The translations under genes were made by a program, and so were the position numbers. A stretch of 64,000 bases of DNA, from assembly GCA_027579435.1 (NCBI GenBank), contig JANBPK010001482.1:23614-87613 (forward strand). The letters run 5' to 3'. This DNA comes from Candolleomyces eurysporus. Lineage: Eukaryota > Basidiomycota > Agaricomycetes > Agaricales > Psathyrellaceae. Positions within the stretch are counted from its first letter, which is position 1. Each line of letters starts with the position of its first letter. The notes under the pieces are model-generated. The model did no database searches, was not told the DNA's origin, and saw only the letters and a program-made list of their open reading frames with translations. Shown in pieces: positions 36,122 to 48,799 of the stretch.

Positions 36122-37887
36122 CTTTCTGAGTTTGTGATATAGAACCTATGCCCTCTGCTCGGTAGTAAATCGGGGTGTCTACTCGGTAAGGGAGAGCTGG
36201 GGGAGAGACCTCGATCCTGCGGCTCTGCTCGACGCGCAGAATCACACCGCGTGATCAATGTCACGATCTAATCTTATCTCTGTGACAAGAATAGGGTCTA
36301 GACCTGACCAATCCAGCGCCACCAAATCTCCTCAATCCAAGAGGTGCGTTTGTAAGGTGGCGTAGATATGCATCGAACGCTAAAGTTTGTATTGAATGCT
36401 ATCTGATCATCCACAAAGTATTGAGGGTCCAGGTAGTCAAACCTGGTGACCAAGTGAAATGCAAAGAGAGCGAGCTTGTCGGGGAAACTGCTTCCCTTTG
36501 CGTTTTTTGAGTTCATGTATCGAATACATTCCATTTATTAGTGAGCAAACCCTCAGGAGTGTGTAGTGGAGCCAATGAGCCGTAGTCCAGGATCCCTATC
36601 TTTACGTAGGGATCGCGACTCGGAGTAGTGAGGAGGAGACACGAAAGCAAAGAAGAGCAAACCGTTCGCTGAACGTTCCCGCTGATTATCTTCTATGCAG
36701 GGTTCGTCAAACGCACACCCTCCAGCAATATTTAATGTCGCCAGCTCCAAGGTCTGAAGCGACGTCGACTTGAAACCCAAGGCCGCCGGTGTACCACCCT
36801 CCGGTGCGGAAAACGTCAAGGCAGGCAGTCATTCTGGTCGCCGCTTATGAGGGTGGGCGACAATGTTCCGAATCGGTGCAGCACACCTTATGGAGACATT
36901 AGTGGCGTTTCTGATAGCATTAAGACATCTCCCGAGTTTATAGGACCGCCTTCCAAAAGCAGGTATCGAGGACCCACGAACACCCACGATTAGATGGGCC
37001 TCGTGTCGGGTCCAACTTGAAGGGGTAGGGTTTTCGTGCTCGTGGAGAGGGTTGAAATGATTTATACTTTGGATAAGTAAGTCGGTCGGCTCGGAGGCCT
37101 GGAATGGAGGTCAAGTTGGTACAGGGAGGTGAAATTGGGTTCGTCTGTAAGCTGATCAAGTCCATCGTCAAATCAAGCTGACTTTGTCGACGTGCGGTGG
37201 TTGACTAAACGGGTAATTAGACGCCCATACACCCTTACTCATGATCACCACGACCTCGTAAACTCGTCCAGTCACCGTAGAATGTATTTGAGAGCACCTC
37301 CTGGCCGTCGTCGCCGCTGTTGGTCTCGAGCGCGCGCGCCACAGAGGAAAGAAGGCTGATCGATGAATAATCAGGAAGAATCGCGCATGAATGGGCCACG
37401 TTTACAGCGATCCCTCGAGCAGGCCTGCTTCGTCATATTCTTCCTTGGATATACCTTTGGATCCCACGACGACACACGCTTGCTCGCTAACGCCCCACGA
37501 CCTGCAAGCACACCATTACCTCGGCGGAACTCTTTCCCCTCTTTGCAACAAGGGCGGTTGGCCCACGCGAGGCTTAAAAGGAGAGCGGCTTCTCACTCTG
37601 TACGTTATCCTCTGCATACTCTCGTCCGTCCATCACCGGCTCCCTTGCGCCCGTCTCGCCTCCTTTATCAGCATCGCTGTCGAATCTGTATTGACACTAT
37701 CTATAGTAGGACACGGGCGACCCACGCACGCAACCCCCCCCTACCACATCTAGACTCCCCGGCCCCACCATCACCAATAATCGCATTTACACATATCCCC
37801 GAAATCGCTATATCACTCCTCCTCTCGCCTCGCCCATCGCAATCTCAATCGCGTAACCACCATCTCACCACCCATCGATAATCACTC
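36122..37887. other. Divergent intergenic region between TRM44 and the quinone reductase
   Basis: Short minus-strand frames at 36819-36553 and 36534-36298 have some protein-like composition but are separated by stops and show no family signal. The last 500 bases are pyrimidine-rich, as expected of a fungal promoter and leader. Confidence 0.45.
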
Positions 37888-39160
37888 ATGTGCTTTGGAA
37901 GCAAGAGCCAGAAGAACAACTTTAGCGATGGGCCAGCTGGTCAGGCGGCTGAGGATAAGACAAAATCGTCATCCTCAGCCACCGCCGCCGGTGCCGCCAA
38001 GGAAAAGGGTTCCGCGAGTAATAGTATAAAGGGCGAGCCTGCTCCTGTTGTTGCATCCACCACTGCTCCCACTCCTGCCTCTCCCAACAACGCTACCGCT
38101 GTCGACGATCCCAACGGCGTGACCACTACTACTACCCAAGAAGCCACGATGTCTGGACCCAAGGTTGCCATTGTTATCTACTCGCTGTATGGGCACATCG
38201 CCAAGCGTACGTTGTTTCATCTTTGAGTGGTGCTGGGCGAGTGCTGACCATGGACGATAGTCGCTGAGGCCGAGAAGGCGGGTATCGAAAAGGCTGGCGG
38301 AAAGGCCGACATCTATCAGTACGTGTCGTCTCTCGCTGTTCGTCCTGCTCGTGCACTTCTCTTTCCCTTCGTCGCTCCCTCACCCTCTTCCCTCCTTCCT
38401 CGCCTTCCTTCTTTTCTCTCGCTGTTGTCAGCCTCAACAGTAACTGACCACACCATAACAACCTCTACAGAGTCCCCGAAACCCTCTCTCAAGAAATCCT
38501 CACCAAGATGCACGCCCCTCCCAAGCCCGACTANCCCCTTGATCACCGTCGATATCCTCCCTACCTACGACGCCTTCTTGTTCGGTATCCCCACCAGGTA
38601 CGGGAACTTCCCCGCTCAGTGGAAGGTGCGTTCTATTCCCTCCTTCATCATCAACTTTCACGACGGCTGACATCCTACCCTCTTCTCTTCCCTTCCTCAC
38701 CTTCCCCTTCTCCCTCCCGCTTCGTTCCTCTCACGTCGTTGGCTTGACCATAGGCTCTCTGGGACGCCACTGGTGCGCTCTGGGCTGGCGGAAAGCTCGC
38801 GGGCAAGTACGCTGGCATGTTCACCTCTACCGCCGGTCTTGGTGGTGGACAGGAGTCTACCTTCATGAGCTCGCTCAGCACCTTGACCCACCACGGTATC
38901 ATCTACGTTCCCCTCGGATACTCGCATGCGTTTGAGCTGCAGAGCAACATCACGGAGGTGCATGGAGGTGAGTTTGCAGCTTGCGTTTTGTGATGGGCGA
39001 TGTTTTGACCGATGCGGAACGTGTGTGAATAGGTTCTCCTTGGGGAGCGGGTACCCTTGCTGGAGCTGATGGATCCAGGCAGCCTTCGGAGCTCGAGCTC
39101 GAGGTTGCGCGCAGGCAGGGTTCGGCGTTCTGGAACATCGTTAGCAAGGTCAACTTCTAG
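37888..39160 (+). CDS. WrbA/Pst2/Ycp4-like flavodoxin quinone reductase
   Basis: FMN-dependent NAD(P)H:quinone oxidoreductase family, two-electron reduction of quinones that limits oxidative stress. Five exons: 37888-38206, 38261-38318, 38471-38625, 38754-38967, 39033-39160. A roughly 90-residue Ser/Ala/Thr-rich leader starting MCFGSKSQ precedes the flavodoxin fold; an early Cys is also seen in membrane-associated fungal Ycp4-like proteins, so lipidation is possible but unproven. Core motifs: [15 protein letters not shown] (FMN phosphate loop), [52 protein letters not shown] and [11 protein letters not shown], ending [11 protein letters not shown]. An N at 38534 splits KPDY from PLITVDIL; ignoring it restores the frame. 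No second coenzyme domain is present, as expected. Confidence 0.93.
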
Positions 39161-39691
39161 GTGCCTTGACTAGCACGATGGCGCCTTTTGGTCTGTTGGT
39201 CTTTCCATTTATCTCCAATGTCCGAGAGCGTACATTCCCTGCTTTTCTGAGACGACCCCTTCTACGTGGCATCTTGTCTTCCTTTTTCTTCTTTTATCTC
39301 TTGACATAAGTAAAGTAAATCAATGTACCATGATGAACTCTGTTTGCCTGTTTCATACGTTGCATACATACAAGGACGGAATAGACTCTTTATACGTTGT
39401 ACTATTTCTTTTTCTCGCGTTTCCAGACTGGATGCCTTGATAAGTCAGTCTCTGAGAACATGTCTAGAGGAGGGAGCGAGTGAGCGAGTCCTCTGAGGGG
39501 TGGACGCGCTGAGGTGATAGGGGCTTCAATGCGGCGCGACGCGTTCACGCGTCTGTTGACATGACTGGTGACGTCATCTCTCAATTAGACTTTGGATTGA
39601 AAGCCTCAGGTCTCCGCGACAAGCTTTATTGATTTCTTCTTCTGATACATCTTACACATAGAGCTACTGAATAACGGTACTAATGGATCGG
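39161..39691. other. 3' intergenic region between convergent genes
   Basis: Lies between the quinone reductase stop and the epimerase B stop. No ORF or repeat is supported. Confidence 0.5.
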
Positions 39692-41551
39692 TCAGTCCAC
39701 CGTGGAGAACTTGCACGTCGAGCTAAACTCGAATGGTCTCTCTGGAGAATCTACATGCGTCAAAAAAGGTGAAACGGTCGGTCAGTATTGCGCATTGAAG
39801 CAGGACGATAGCCCGAAAGATGAATTTGTCACATACAGATTTGGTCCACACCCCACTCTGGCGTGTTTACTGCGGCGATGTAGCCTTGCTGTTCGAGCGC
39901 GATGGCGGACCATCTTCCGTAGCTCTTCTCGGGGCCTCCGTGGTGCGTCTTGCGGACCGCGTTCACCCAGTTGGAGGTGTAGACTTGGACGGCGGGTTGG
40001 TTGGAGGTGATGTCGAGTCTTGATTAGTTGGTATTTAAACGGAACGGAACGTTGGTACGTCGTCGTGTCAGGAGCTTTGGACGAGAGAGCAGGCGAACGA
40101 GGGAGGAGGGGGAGGGAGGACTGCTCACCGGATACCGGATGCGTCACTCCAGAGGCTCGTCCGGCCCCTCTTCGGGTCGTCGTAGACCCAATCACTATCG
40201 TACCCCTGGCACCCTTCGCCACAAAGTGCGGCTGTGGCGTCCCACCTCGCGCCAATTGTTTGAGTTCGTCGGAAATCAAATGCTGTATTCGAGACGTTGA
40301 TGAATTTGCCTGTGGGGATCATGTTGGAGTCTACGTCTATCACCCTTGAAGACGTAATTTGGAGGCTGTGTGTATCGAGAACCGTTTCGACGGTGGCGTC
40401 TTGGAAGGCATCGAGGTTCCTTTTTATTCAAGTATGTCAATCTCGGTGACTGTCACTTGGTATATAGTGCTCCCTGAGAGAGAAGAAAAGAGGAACGTAC
40501 CAGTTCACATGCTGCGTAACCATGATTGGCGTCTTCTCCGTCGCCGTGGCTTTGACCACCATCTTCAGGACTCCCCCGTTCTCGACGGTATGGGTGGCGT
40601 AGGCTGCGACAGTCCCCGGCCAGTTCTCGTGTCCCGCGTCAATGTGCTTGTAGGTGACGCTGGTGCGGGACTTGCGCTCGATCGTCCAGTTGCGGCGGTC
40701 CCAGCCTATGATACCGCCGTGGAGAGTTACCTTTTGTTTCCCGGAGATGGAAGGATATAGTTAGAAGCGATGGGCAAGCATAAGCGCTTCGGTAGCGTAC
40801 CTGACCTGTTTCGAATAGGTTAGAGCAAAAAGACCTGAGGAAGCGAAGGAGCCTAGATGTACGTACCATCATGTTCGTTAGTCGGGATTTGGTACACGTT
40901 CGGAGCACCCGGGGTAGGGTTCTTCGAAATCGGAATCGAGAATGTGCCTGTGATGTTCAACCAAAAAAGCGTCAGTGTAATGTACTTTCGGAGTACGAGT
41001 AAAGTAGGCTTTTGCTACTACACACGTACCGTTCTTCAACCGATTAGCGTACCTCCCCACAATCCCATTGAAGTAAGGGTGGGCGGGGTCAGTCAACAAT
41101 TGTTCCTGCCGTGCGGAATGCGATTCAATGTTAGCCAGTTAGTTTTGAAAACCGATTCTCAGATCAGAAATCGAGAGGTCTGCCCGAATTTCGAAACACA
41201 AATTAAACAGGTGTGAATTCACTTGACTCACAGGATCGTCATACCCGAGCACTACATCCCTAGCCTTGCCATACTTGTCTTTGACCCAGAGTTCTGTGAG
41301 CGTCGCACCAACGGAGACGAACTTTGCTGTGATGGAGCCGTCTGGCGCACGGATTTCTGTCGCGTCGAATGGCTATTACGTGGACGGCGCAAAATAAGAC
41401 ATCAATTCAGCAAATGAGTACTGTGAATGGAGGAAGATAAACTCACCCAATCTTTATTCTGAGGAGGCGGGCTGGGGGCTGCAGCAACACCCGAGGTGAA
41501 CCTAGCGAGCTGGAAGCTGAGCAGGAAAGTCAAGAATATCTTGTAGATCAT
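39692..41551 (-). CDS. Secreted aldose 1-epimerase, copy B
   Basis: Same fold, reaction and exon plan as copy A, and very close in nucleotide sequence to copy C. The signal peptide begins MIYKIFLTFLLSFQLARFTS. Landmarks: FNGIVGRYANRLKNG, VTLHGGIIGWDRR, MVTQHVNW-NLDAF (catalytic His), ALCGEGCQGYDSDWVYDD and ALEQQGYIAAVNTPEW (catalytic Glu). The 5-nt exon lies at 40805-40801 and is needed to join EHDG to QVTLHGG in frame; its donor is GT, and so is the donor after MVTQHVNW, unlike copy A. The final exon ends CKFSTVD at 39692. Introns are small and clean. No frame damage. Gene plus upstream region form a duplicated block with copy C. Confidence 0.88.
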
Positions 41552-41620
41552 CTTGTAGAGAGTGGGTTGAATCAAGGATTTACGATTCCCAAGTGATTCG
41601 AGGTGCCCACCGTTCTTTAT

Positions 41621-41630
41621 CTTTATATAA
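41621..41630 (-). promoter_or_regulatory. TATA-like element of epimerase B
   Basis: Reads TTATATAAAG on the minus strand, 70-79 bp upstream of the ATG at 41551. The same element stands at nearly the same distance before copy C. Confidence 0.5.
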
Positions 41631-42724
41631 CAAGAATGTGGAATAGATGGAGCTCGAGGATGGTCATGCGATAGGCGTAGCGTCGAATACCTGGATAAAC
41701 TTCGCCATCCCCAATTTCGAAGGCCACACAAGGTACATAATAAGATGTAGCTGGACAGACTTACTAACTGATGTGTGGCATCTCATTGCCACCGAGAAAT
41801 CACCTTTAGGGTGGGTAAGTACCTGTTGTGTATGCAAATGCAGTCGGTGAGAAGGAGAAGGACGAAGAAGAAGTCGTGGGCACGATGCCATAAAACGAAA
41901 TTCCATACACATGGGGGCGACGGCGACGGCGACGGACCAATGATATCCTACAAAAGAGCATGTACGACCCAATGCATGAGCGCTCAAATGAGATTGAGGA
42001 AAAGAAATTGAGGGAGCTCGAAAGGGAGCCTGATCAATCAAGCGTGAGTATTAGGCGAATTGGACATGCCTGCGACGACCTCCGAGTGCTCCATGAACAG
42101 ACGTCCATCAACGTATAGAGAAGGTGTCAGCTGTGCTTTCATACCGATTATGGTGGTCCTCGATGTCCTTGCCTGAAAGAATACCATACCATCCCACGAC
42201 ACATCGGAATGGCGCTACCTTTCTTGAGAATGACTATCGGCCGACATGCCTTGGTGATGGAAAGAACGAAAGTGTGATGGTTAAGTCCGTTGCTCTGTGC
42301 GCAGGTCAAGCTCCGGGTTGGAGCTCTCTCCATATACATTATAGCTAGCTCTTTGTAGCTTTCCCCGTCGAATCAACTCCTTACATTCTTGCTCCCCCAC
42401 CGTCGTCCCTCGTTCTTAAGCCTCTTTTCCATCTCCAAAAACCTTGACCGTGACAGAGAGGAGGATGCCCGGCACTTGATTCAGACATTCGTATTCATCG
42501 ATATCAAGGAATCAGACACCAACACACTGGCACGAAACAGAACCATGTTGTCAAATCACTTTTCGTTTTGGGCGCTATGTAACTATGGCCAATTAGAGGC
42601 ATTTGAGGTCTCACAACATTGTGGCTCGGGGAAGTTCATAGTAAGCCAATTGGTTTATAAACTGGAGCACATAGAATACAGCCTAACGACAAGATGTCCT
42701 AGTTATTCATGTAGTGGAAGCATA

Positions 42725-43892
42725 CTACTCGTCAGAAGACTCGTACGACGCAATTTCCTCCTTAAACATCTCGTTCACATGCTCGCTAAGGGAGTTCTGG
42801 GGTGCGGGGGAGAGGAGTCTGTATTTTGAACGTGCCAGATAGGAGTTGCAGGAAGGACAAACTTGGTATTTCATGGGATCTATAGGGAGTTTTTGGCAAC
42901 TCGTACAGCACAGAGCGTCCAGATGTGTGCGAGGCTGCAATTTGCCGGCGGAGTATATACAATCCAACTGCGTATCACGGACTATGTCAATCGCATTGGG
43001 GTCGTTGACCGCTATCAGTCGGAGACAGCTGTAGCAGTTTATAGGGGTGGGGAATGCGACTCTGAGGCACGACGAACAAACCAAAGAGCCCAAAGTGACG
43101 TCAAGATCCCTGGAGGGACCATTCCGGTTTTGGATCCAGAGTAAGCCACAGGCTGTTTCTACCCCAAGCTGAGATTTGAGCTCAACCAGAGGTCGAACCG
43201 GGTTTTCGCAGACAATTTCATTTAATCCCTCTTGGAGCAGAATCGCGACTCTATACTCTCGAGCTAGAACAACTTTCTCCACTGGATCCAGAGGCAATTT
43301 GCAAAGCTCTGAGATGGCACATTTTTTGATCTGCACATTGGGGAGATAAATCAACCGTGCAGGTACCTCCAGACGCGACTCACCGCTTTCATTTGCCACT
43401 TAGTTGACAGAGTGAGAACTCCTATCCACTCTTCCTTCGACAGGCCATACGAGCCCGACACCATGTTATGAGGCCTGGATCGATATTTAATAGGCAATCG
43501 GTACACTCAGGGCGACAAGTGAGCTCACTCACTCAGGGTATAGAACCTTCATCAAGGCGTTGAAATCCGTAGCCTTACAGCCACCCAATGTAATCGGCCG
43601 CTCTTCTTGTCGCCCTTCGACATCAGACCGCTCTGTTCCAGCTGGCAGGTGAAGCATCGCTCGGAGGACCTCTGAATTTTCAGTGAATCTATATTGAGGA
43701 GCCTCGAAAACGATCTCCTCGACCTGGCCGTGTTCAGCTGGATATCGGGCGTGCTGCGTCCACCGACGAAGCGCCGATGCACTACCTGCTCATGATACGC
43801 ACCTTGAAGAAGATCGTGCCACCCCATCGGATAGGTTTAGGACGGCTGATAGTTGCTGTAGCTGTCGCTCCAGGCGTGTTGCGGCTAGACAT
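42725..43892 (-). CDS. BTB/POZ domain protein with Cys-rich C-terminus
   Basis: Four exons (43892-43803, 43723-43533, 43474-43384, 43330-42725) encode 325 residues. After MSSRNTPGATATATISRPKP the BTB fold is visible: EEIVFEAPQYRFTENSEVL, RAMLHLPAG, PITLGGCKATDFNALMKVLY, then SKEEWIGVLTLSTKWQM and KKCAISELCKL, LPLDPVEKVVLAREYRV, the helical part typical of basidiomycete BTB proteins. The C-terminal half carries zinc-ribbon-like Cys pairs (VCSSC, CYSC, CCTSC, CPSC) and ends EEIASYESSDE. BTB domains mediate protein-protein contacts, often with Cul3 ligases; no partner can be named here. An ORF covering only the C-terminal exon would miss the BTB domain. Decayed copies of the Cys-rich tail lie at 44.1, 48.8 and 53.4 kb. 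Confidence 0.85.
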
Positions 43893-44071
43893 CGTGATGG
43901 TCGTGAAAAAGGAGAAGAATTGGGCGCCTATCTTAATCCATCGATCTCATTGACGTCACGACTCCCGCTCATCCGAGTTTGGACGCGTCTTCTAATGGCA
44001 AAATGACAGATATAGTATACAAACACGAGTACATACAACGCAGCGAAAAACTTAATATCCTGGACAAACCA

Positions 44072-44450
44072 CTAAATATTACTGGACTCATAGCCGGCAA
44101 TTTCGTCGCGGACTTCCCGGCTGATCATGGATTTATGGCCTTGCACCTCGTTCTGCACCCCGATAAGTAGGCAGTTGTACATTTTTCCGGAGTGGTTGAT
44201 ATCCGCATCGAAGGAAGTGCACCGTAAAGCTCCCCAGATGAAATTGGGCCCCATTAATGCAGGCCCATAAATACCATTGATTGTGGTAACCATTTGGGCG
44301 GCCCTCCTGATATGTAGAGATCCTCGCCATTATCAATCTGTATTTCCCAAAGGCATCTACCGCAATTGCAGTTATCTGTGTACAACACCGCTCGACAATG
44401 TTCACACCTCATGGAGCCTAGGGTGAAGCGCAAATATTTAACCAAAGGTC
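44072..44450 (-). pseudogene. Relic of a BTB-protein Cys-rich tail (relic 1)
   Basis: Minus-strand frames carry FTLGSMRCEHCRAV, then NCNCGRCLWEI, matching VTLGSLVCSSCLRVA and NCYSCLRLIAV of the complete BTB gene, and end REVRDEIAGYESS, matching the EEIASYESS terminus. The pieces sit in different frames and no BTB domain lies upstream before the eEF2 3' end at 44670, so this is a truncated, decayed copy. Confidence 0.65.
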
Positions 44451-44669
44451 AATAAAAGACAGCAGAGTGGAAAAGCGAGCGAGCAGAGATTACAGCAAAA
44501 CCGTTACTTGGGCCAGTCCAAGTAAAACTCCATTTCATTTGTCAGTCAATTTTCCTTACGCCATGAATGTCGCATAGTACAGACGGCCACAAATTGTATT
44601 GCAATGATTCTTGTACAACATGCCGTACGTGGAGAAATAATATGAGAGAACGCAGAAAATTGTCACAGC

Positions 44670-47558
44670 TTAGAGCTTGTCGTAGTACGTATCGAGAGAA
44701 GGAATCTCAGGGTTAAGACCCTTGCGAGTACGGATCTTGACCACCAACTCCTCCATCTTGCTGCCCTTGTCGATCGGCGAGCCCCCCATGACCTCCCAGT
44801 GGTCGAACACGCTCTGGGGGAACGCCTGCCCAGCAGTATGTGATCGCAGCTCACCGTTGAACCCGAAAGACTCCGCGACAGGGAGGTATGCCTTGATCGT
44901 GAACATGGGCGTCCCAGGACGCTGCTCTTCACTGAAGACCTGTCCACGTCGCTTGTTGAGACACGAGTAGACGCCACCAATGGCGCTCTCAGGGCATTGA
45001 ATCTCGACTTTTCGCACAATAGATTAGAAGAGCCTTGACCGTACACGCCAAATCCAGCTTACCGAGATAGATGGGCTCTTGGAGACCAGGAGTGGCAAGC
45101 AAGCAGGCGGCATAAGTTGCACGACGCATGGTGGGAATGATCTGTCCTCCGCCACGATGGATAGCATCAGTGTGGAGCTACAATACCCATTAGTTACCCT
45201 GATCATTGCCAAAATTCGTTTCCACTCACAGTAGCATCAAGCACGTTGACACGGATACCACGGACGCTCTCCTCAGCGCAGACACCTTGCTTGGTAGCCC
45301 ACTGGAAGGCAGCAACGCAATTGTCCTTGATTTCGTTCAAGTACTGAACTCCCTTGGTGACGTCGACCAACAGATTAGGACCAGTGGTGTCGGGACCAAA
45401 GCACCAGATCTTGCGAGCATCGGAAACATCCCAGCCATAGTCATCAGCGAGGACACGGGCTCGGAGCTTGAAATCGTCACGCGCGTTGATGGTACCGCCC
45501 TCGATAGCCTTGGTGAGTTCGTCATCGAGAGGCAAAGCTTTGACGAAGAGACGATTGTGCTTGTTCTGCGACTTGGAGAGAGCAACAATCGACGACTCGG
45601 TCTTGACGGTCTCACGGTAAGGAACGACGGGGTCAGAGATCTTGAGAGGAACACCAGCGTGGTCTTCTTGGAGATCCTACGATAGAGCCTCAGTAAATCA
45701 CTCATACCAATAATGCAGAACAAACAAACCTTCAAGCAGATTTCCAAGTGCAATTCACCAGCGCCGGCAACAATGTGCTCACCAGTCTCTGCGATCCATG
45801 CCTGGACACAAGGGTCGGACTTAGAGAGACGCTTGAGACCTTCAACGAGCTTGGGCAGATCAGAGGCGCTCTTGACCTCGACGGCGACTTGCACGACAGG
45901 GGAGACGGAGAATTTCATGACCCTCATGTTGTGGGCGGTTTCTGAGGTGGTGAGGGTACCACTCTTGAGCAAGAACTGATCGATACCGGCGAGCCCAATG
46001 ATGTTACCAGCAGGGCAATCTTCGATAGATTCGACGTAACGACCCATCATGAGCACAGTTCGCTGGATGGCCTGGACGAAGAGATCGTCCTTCTTTCCGG
46101 GGAGGTAATTGGGACCCTGTATACGGACCTTGAGTCCGGATTTGACGGTACCAGAGAAGACACGACCGAAGGCGTAGAATCGTCCCTTATCGGATGTAGG
46201 AACCATCTTTGAGACGTAGAGAACGAGGGGACCCTTGGGGTCGCAATCACGGATACCGATGGCGGACTCATCGTCCAAAGGACCCTCGTACAAGGTCTCA
46301 ACACGGTAGCGCTGAGCGGTGGCGGGGGAGGGAAGGTTGATGACAATCATCTCCAAAAGGGAGTCACCGGCGGGGAGGAAGTGACGCATGATGGTCTTGA
46401 GGAGGGCCTTGCCTTCTAGATCACGTTCTTTGGCAGCAAGCTTAATGTCGAGCTTTTCGAGGATAGTAGTGACAGTGTCCTTCTTGAAGTTCATGACAGC
46501 GTCGAAGATTTTGAAGATAGGGTCGAGGACGAACGAGTTGAAGGCACGCTCCAATGGCTTGCCGTTGGCATCGGTGCCGTTGGTGGTCCATTTGCGAGTG
46601 GCGGGGTTGAAGTAGTTGTCACCCCAGAGCTTGACCATCATCTTTTCTTTGTCGATACCGAACTTCTTCGCGTAGCGACCAGCGAATTGACGGAGAGTGA
46701 ATCCCCATCCGTGGAGACCTGAACCAAAGGCGACAGTTCCTTTTTCGGGGTAAACCTGGACATCACCAAGAGCAGCGTCGTGGTACGTCGAGATGACGAC
46801 GTTCACGGTTTCAATGGTACGCATGAAGGATTGGTAGAGGGATTCCTTGTCGACTTGCAATTCAAGGAGGGCACGGTCAACCTTGTTGATGATGACGACG
46901 GGCTTGATACGCTCAGTCAAAGCCTGACGCAGCACAGTCTCTGTCTGTACGCAAACACCATCAACACAGTCGACGACGACGAGGGCACCATCGGTGACAC
47001 GGAGGGCGGCGGTGACTTCGGAAGAGAAATCGACGTGTCCGGGAGAGTCAATCAGGTTGATCAAAAACTCGTGGCCTGGCCGATGATAAGAGACTAGGGT
47101 TCGCCATCATCCAGGATCGACGCACCTTCGGTTCTTTGCTTAATGGAGCTAAGTTCTTCCTTATCGACCTCGAAGTACATTGAAATGGCGGTCGATTTGA
47201 TGGTGATACCTCGCTCCCTCTCGTCGTCACGAGTGTGGGTGAAGCGCGTGTCCTTGGCTGGGGCGATGATACCAGCCTTTGAGACCAAGGAATCGGTAAG
47301 GGTGGATTTTCCGTGATCGACTATTGAAGGTGTTGAGCTCGTTACCCACTGGGAAAGAATCTCTACTCACCATGAGCGATAACACTCATGTTACGGATGT
47401 TGGTCGGGCGGTCCATAAGGGCCCGAACCTGATCTGTAGGACAACGAGCGTTAAGCAAATTTTCGAGATCGAAGTAACCTCGCTAACCGACTGTGAAATT
47501 ACTGCAGGCCTGCTGTCAGCATCAAGCTCAAGAGGACGATGAAGACGACTTACACCAT
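44670..47558 (-). CDS. EFT: Translation elongation factor 2 (eEF2)
   Basis: Ribosomal translocase GTPase, 840 residues, full length for the family. Eight coding exons: 47558-47554, 47501-47488, 47433-47371, 47320-47126, 47075-45730, 45676-45230, 45177-45063, 45007-44670. The first two are 5 nt and 14 nt, and together with the third encode [20 protein letters not shown]. GTPase motifs: AHVDHGKST (G1), [10 protein letters not shown] (switch I/G2), DSPGHVDF (G3) and NKVD (G4). Domain IV has [17 protein letters not shown], whose His in IHRGG is the diphthamide site. It ends SLDTYYDKL. All introns are in phase and no frame damage is seen. Expected to be highly expressed; codons are strongly C-ending. 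Confidence 0.96.
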
Positions 47559-48799
47559 GTTGTCTCGCTGCTACCAACGCGATGGGGAAGTATGTGCAAA
47601 AAACAACTTTGACGATGGAGGGGTTGAGGGAAAGGAAAGTTTCAACTGGTGCCCATTTGTCCTTTAACATCAGGACAGGTCGGAGCCGGGATCACCTGGA
47701 AACAGGGGAAGATCCCATAGAGTCAGCTATGTGTCCGGAAGCGCGCGTTTCGCCGAGCCGTCGAGCGCCCGTATCCATTTTATTGTTGGCTTGGACCCGA
47801 ACTGTAGAATCTCTACGAGACTGGTCTGGATGCTATGTCTAGCCTTGACTCATTGCAATGCAGGTCCATAAAAAGTATAGTATCGAGTCACAAATTTGGA
47901 GAATCCGGAAGCGCAAGTCGGAGAACATCAGCAAAAGCCCGCGCCGTGGGTGCCGCGGTGCCTTGAACAGTGAGACACGCCTTCCCCCACTCTCCACGAC
48001 CCCACAATCAGACGTGACGCACTAGTGACGCATAATGATTCGCGTCTCCGCACAATTGGTTATGTCGGCAACACTTATTTGTGGCACTCAATTACAGCTA
48101 ATTCACGATCGAGTGGAGCACACAAATGAACATAAGTCCCAAACCTGGGGATTTCAACCGCCACCTCCTTCGCCGTCATAACTTCAAGACCTATGGAAAT
48201 GGAACAAGTAGATGGTTCCCTCTGGCCATAGCGAAAAGAGGGGAGGTGTTGTTAGTGCTAGAATATAATCACAGCTTGAATTGCTACTTTACAAGATTAT
48301 GATACCCAATTTCGACCACACATCTAAATTCTAGCGTACGGCGACTTGCATTGGGTTTATTTGGTTGCCCGCGCCACTGCTCCACAGCTAAACAAATATC
48401 AAAGGGGGAGCCCGACGCAACCTGGTCTATCGATCATGAATTAGCTGTACACTGCGGCATTGATGCGTTCAGCTCGATCGAACTTGCCGCCATCGTCGGT
48501 TCCATTTGCTTATGGTCTATCTGGGTTTCCCGCCCTCTCTGTTTCGTTCGCGTTGGCAATGCTGCCTCAATCCACTCGTCCGTAGGAATCGATCGATTAC
48601 TCATCAGGGCTTTGCTTGAAGTGTCTTGGGTGTTGTGAAAGAGTACACGAAGGTGCTTATTTCAGCTTCCTTCTTGTCTCATCCCCAGACGTTCCTTTTT
48701 AGGACGATTTTTGAGTGTGAGAGTCAATTGATGCGCGATAGGTTGCGCTGACTCTCCAACGATACAAGCTAGTAGCGGTAGCAACGAGTGTGTTACTGG
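47559..48799. other. eEF2 upstream region, no other gene supported
   Basis: Holds the eEF2 leader and promoter. Only short ORFs (for example 48351-48638 plus) without family resemblance. Confidence 0.5.

Larger units (their letters stand above)
39692..42050. repeat. Segmental duplication, block 1 (epimerase B and its promoter)
   Basis: Closely matches block 2 at 49244-51610 over the whole gene and about 500 bp upstream, including the same TATA region. Left homology starts at the epimerase stop; the right edge, near 42050, is judged by eye. Confidence 0.8.

Noticed and set aside
46780..47097. Plus-strand ORF opposite the eEF2 GTPase domain
   Set aside because: Antisense shadow of a conserved, strongly codon-biased gene.
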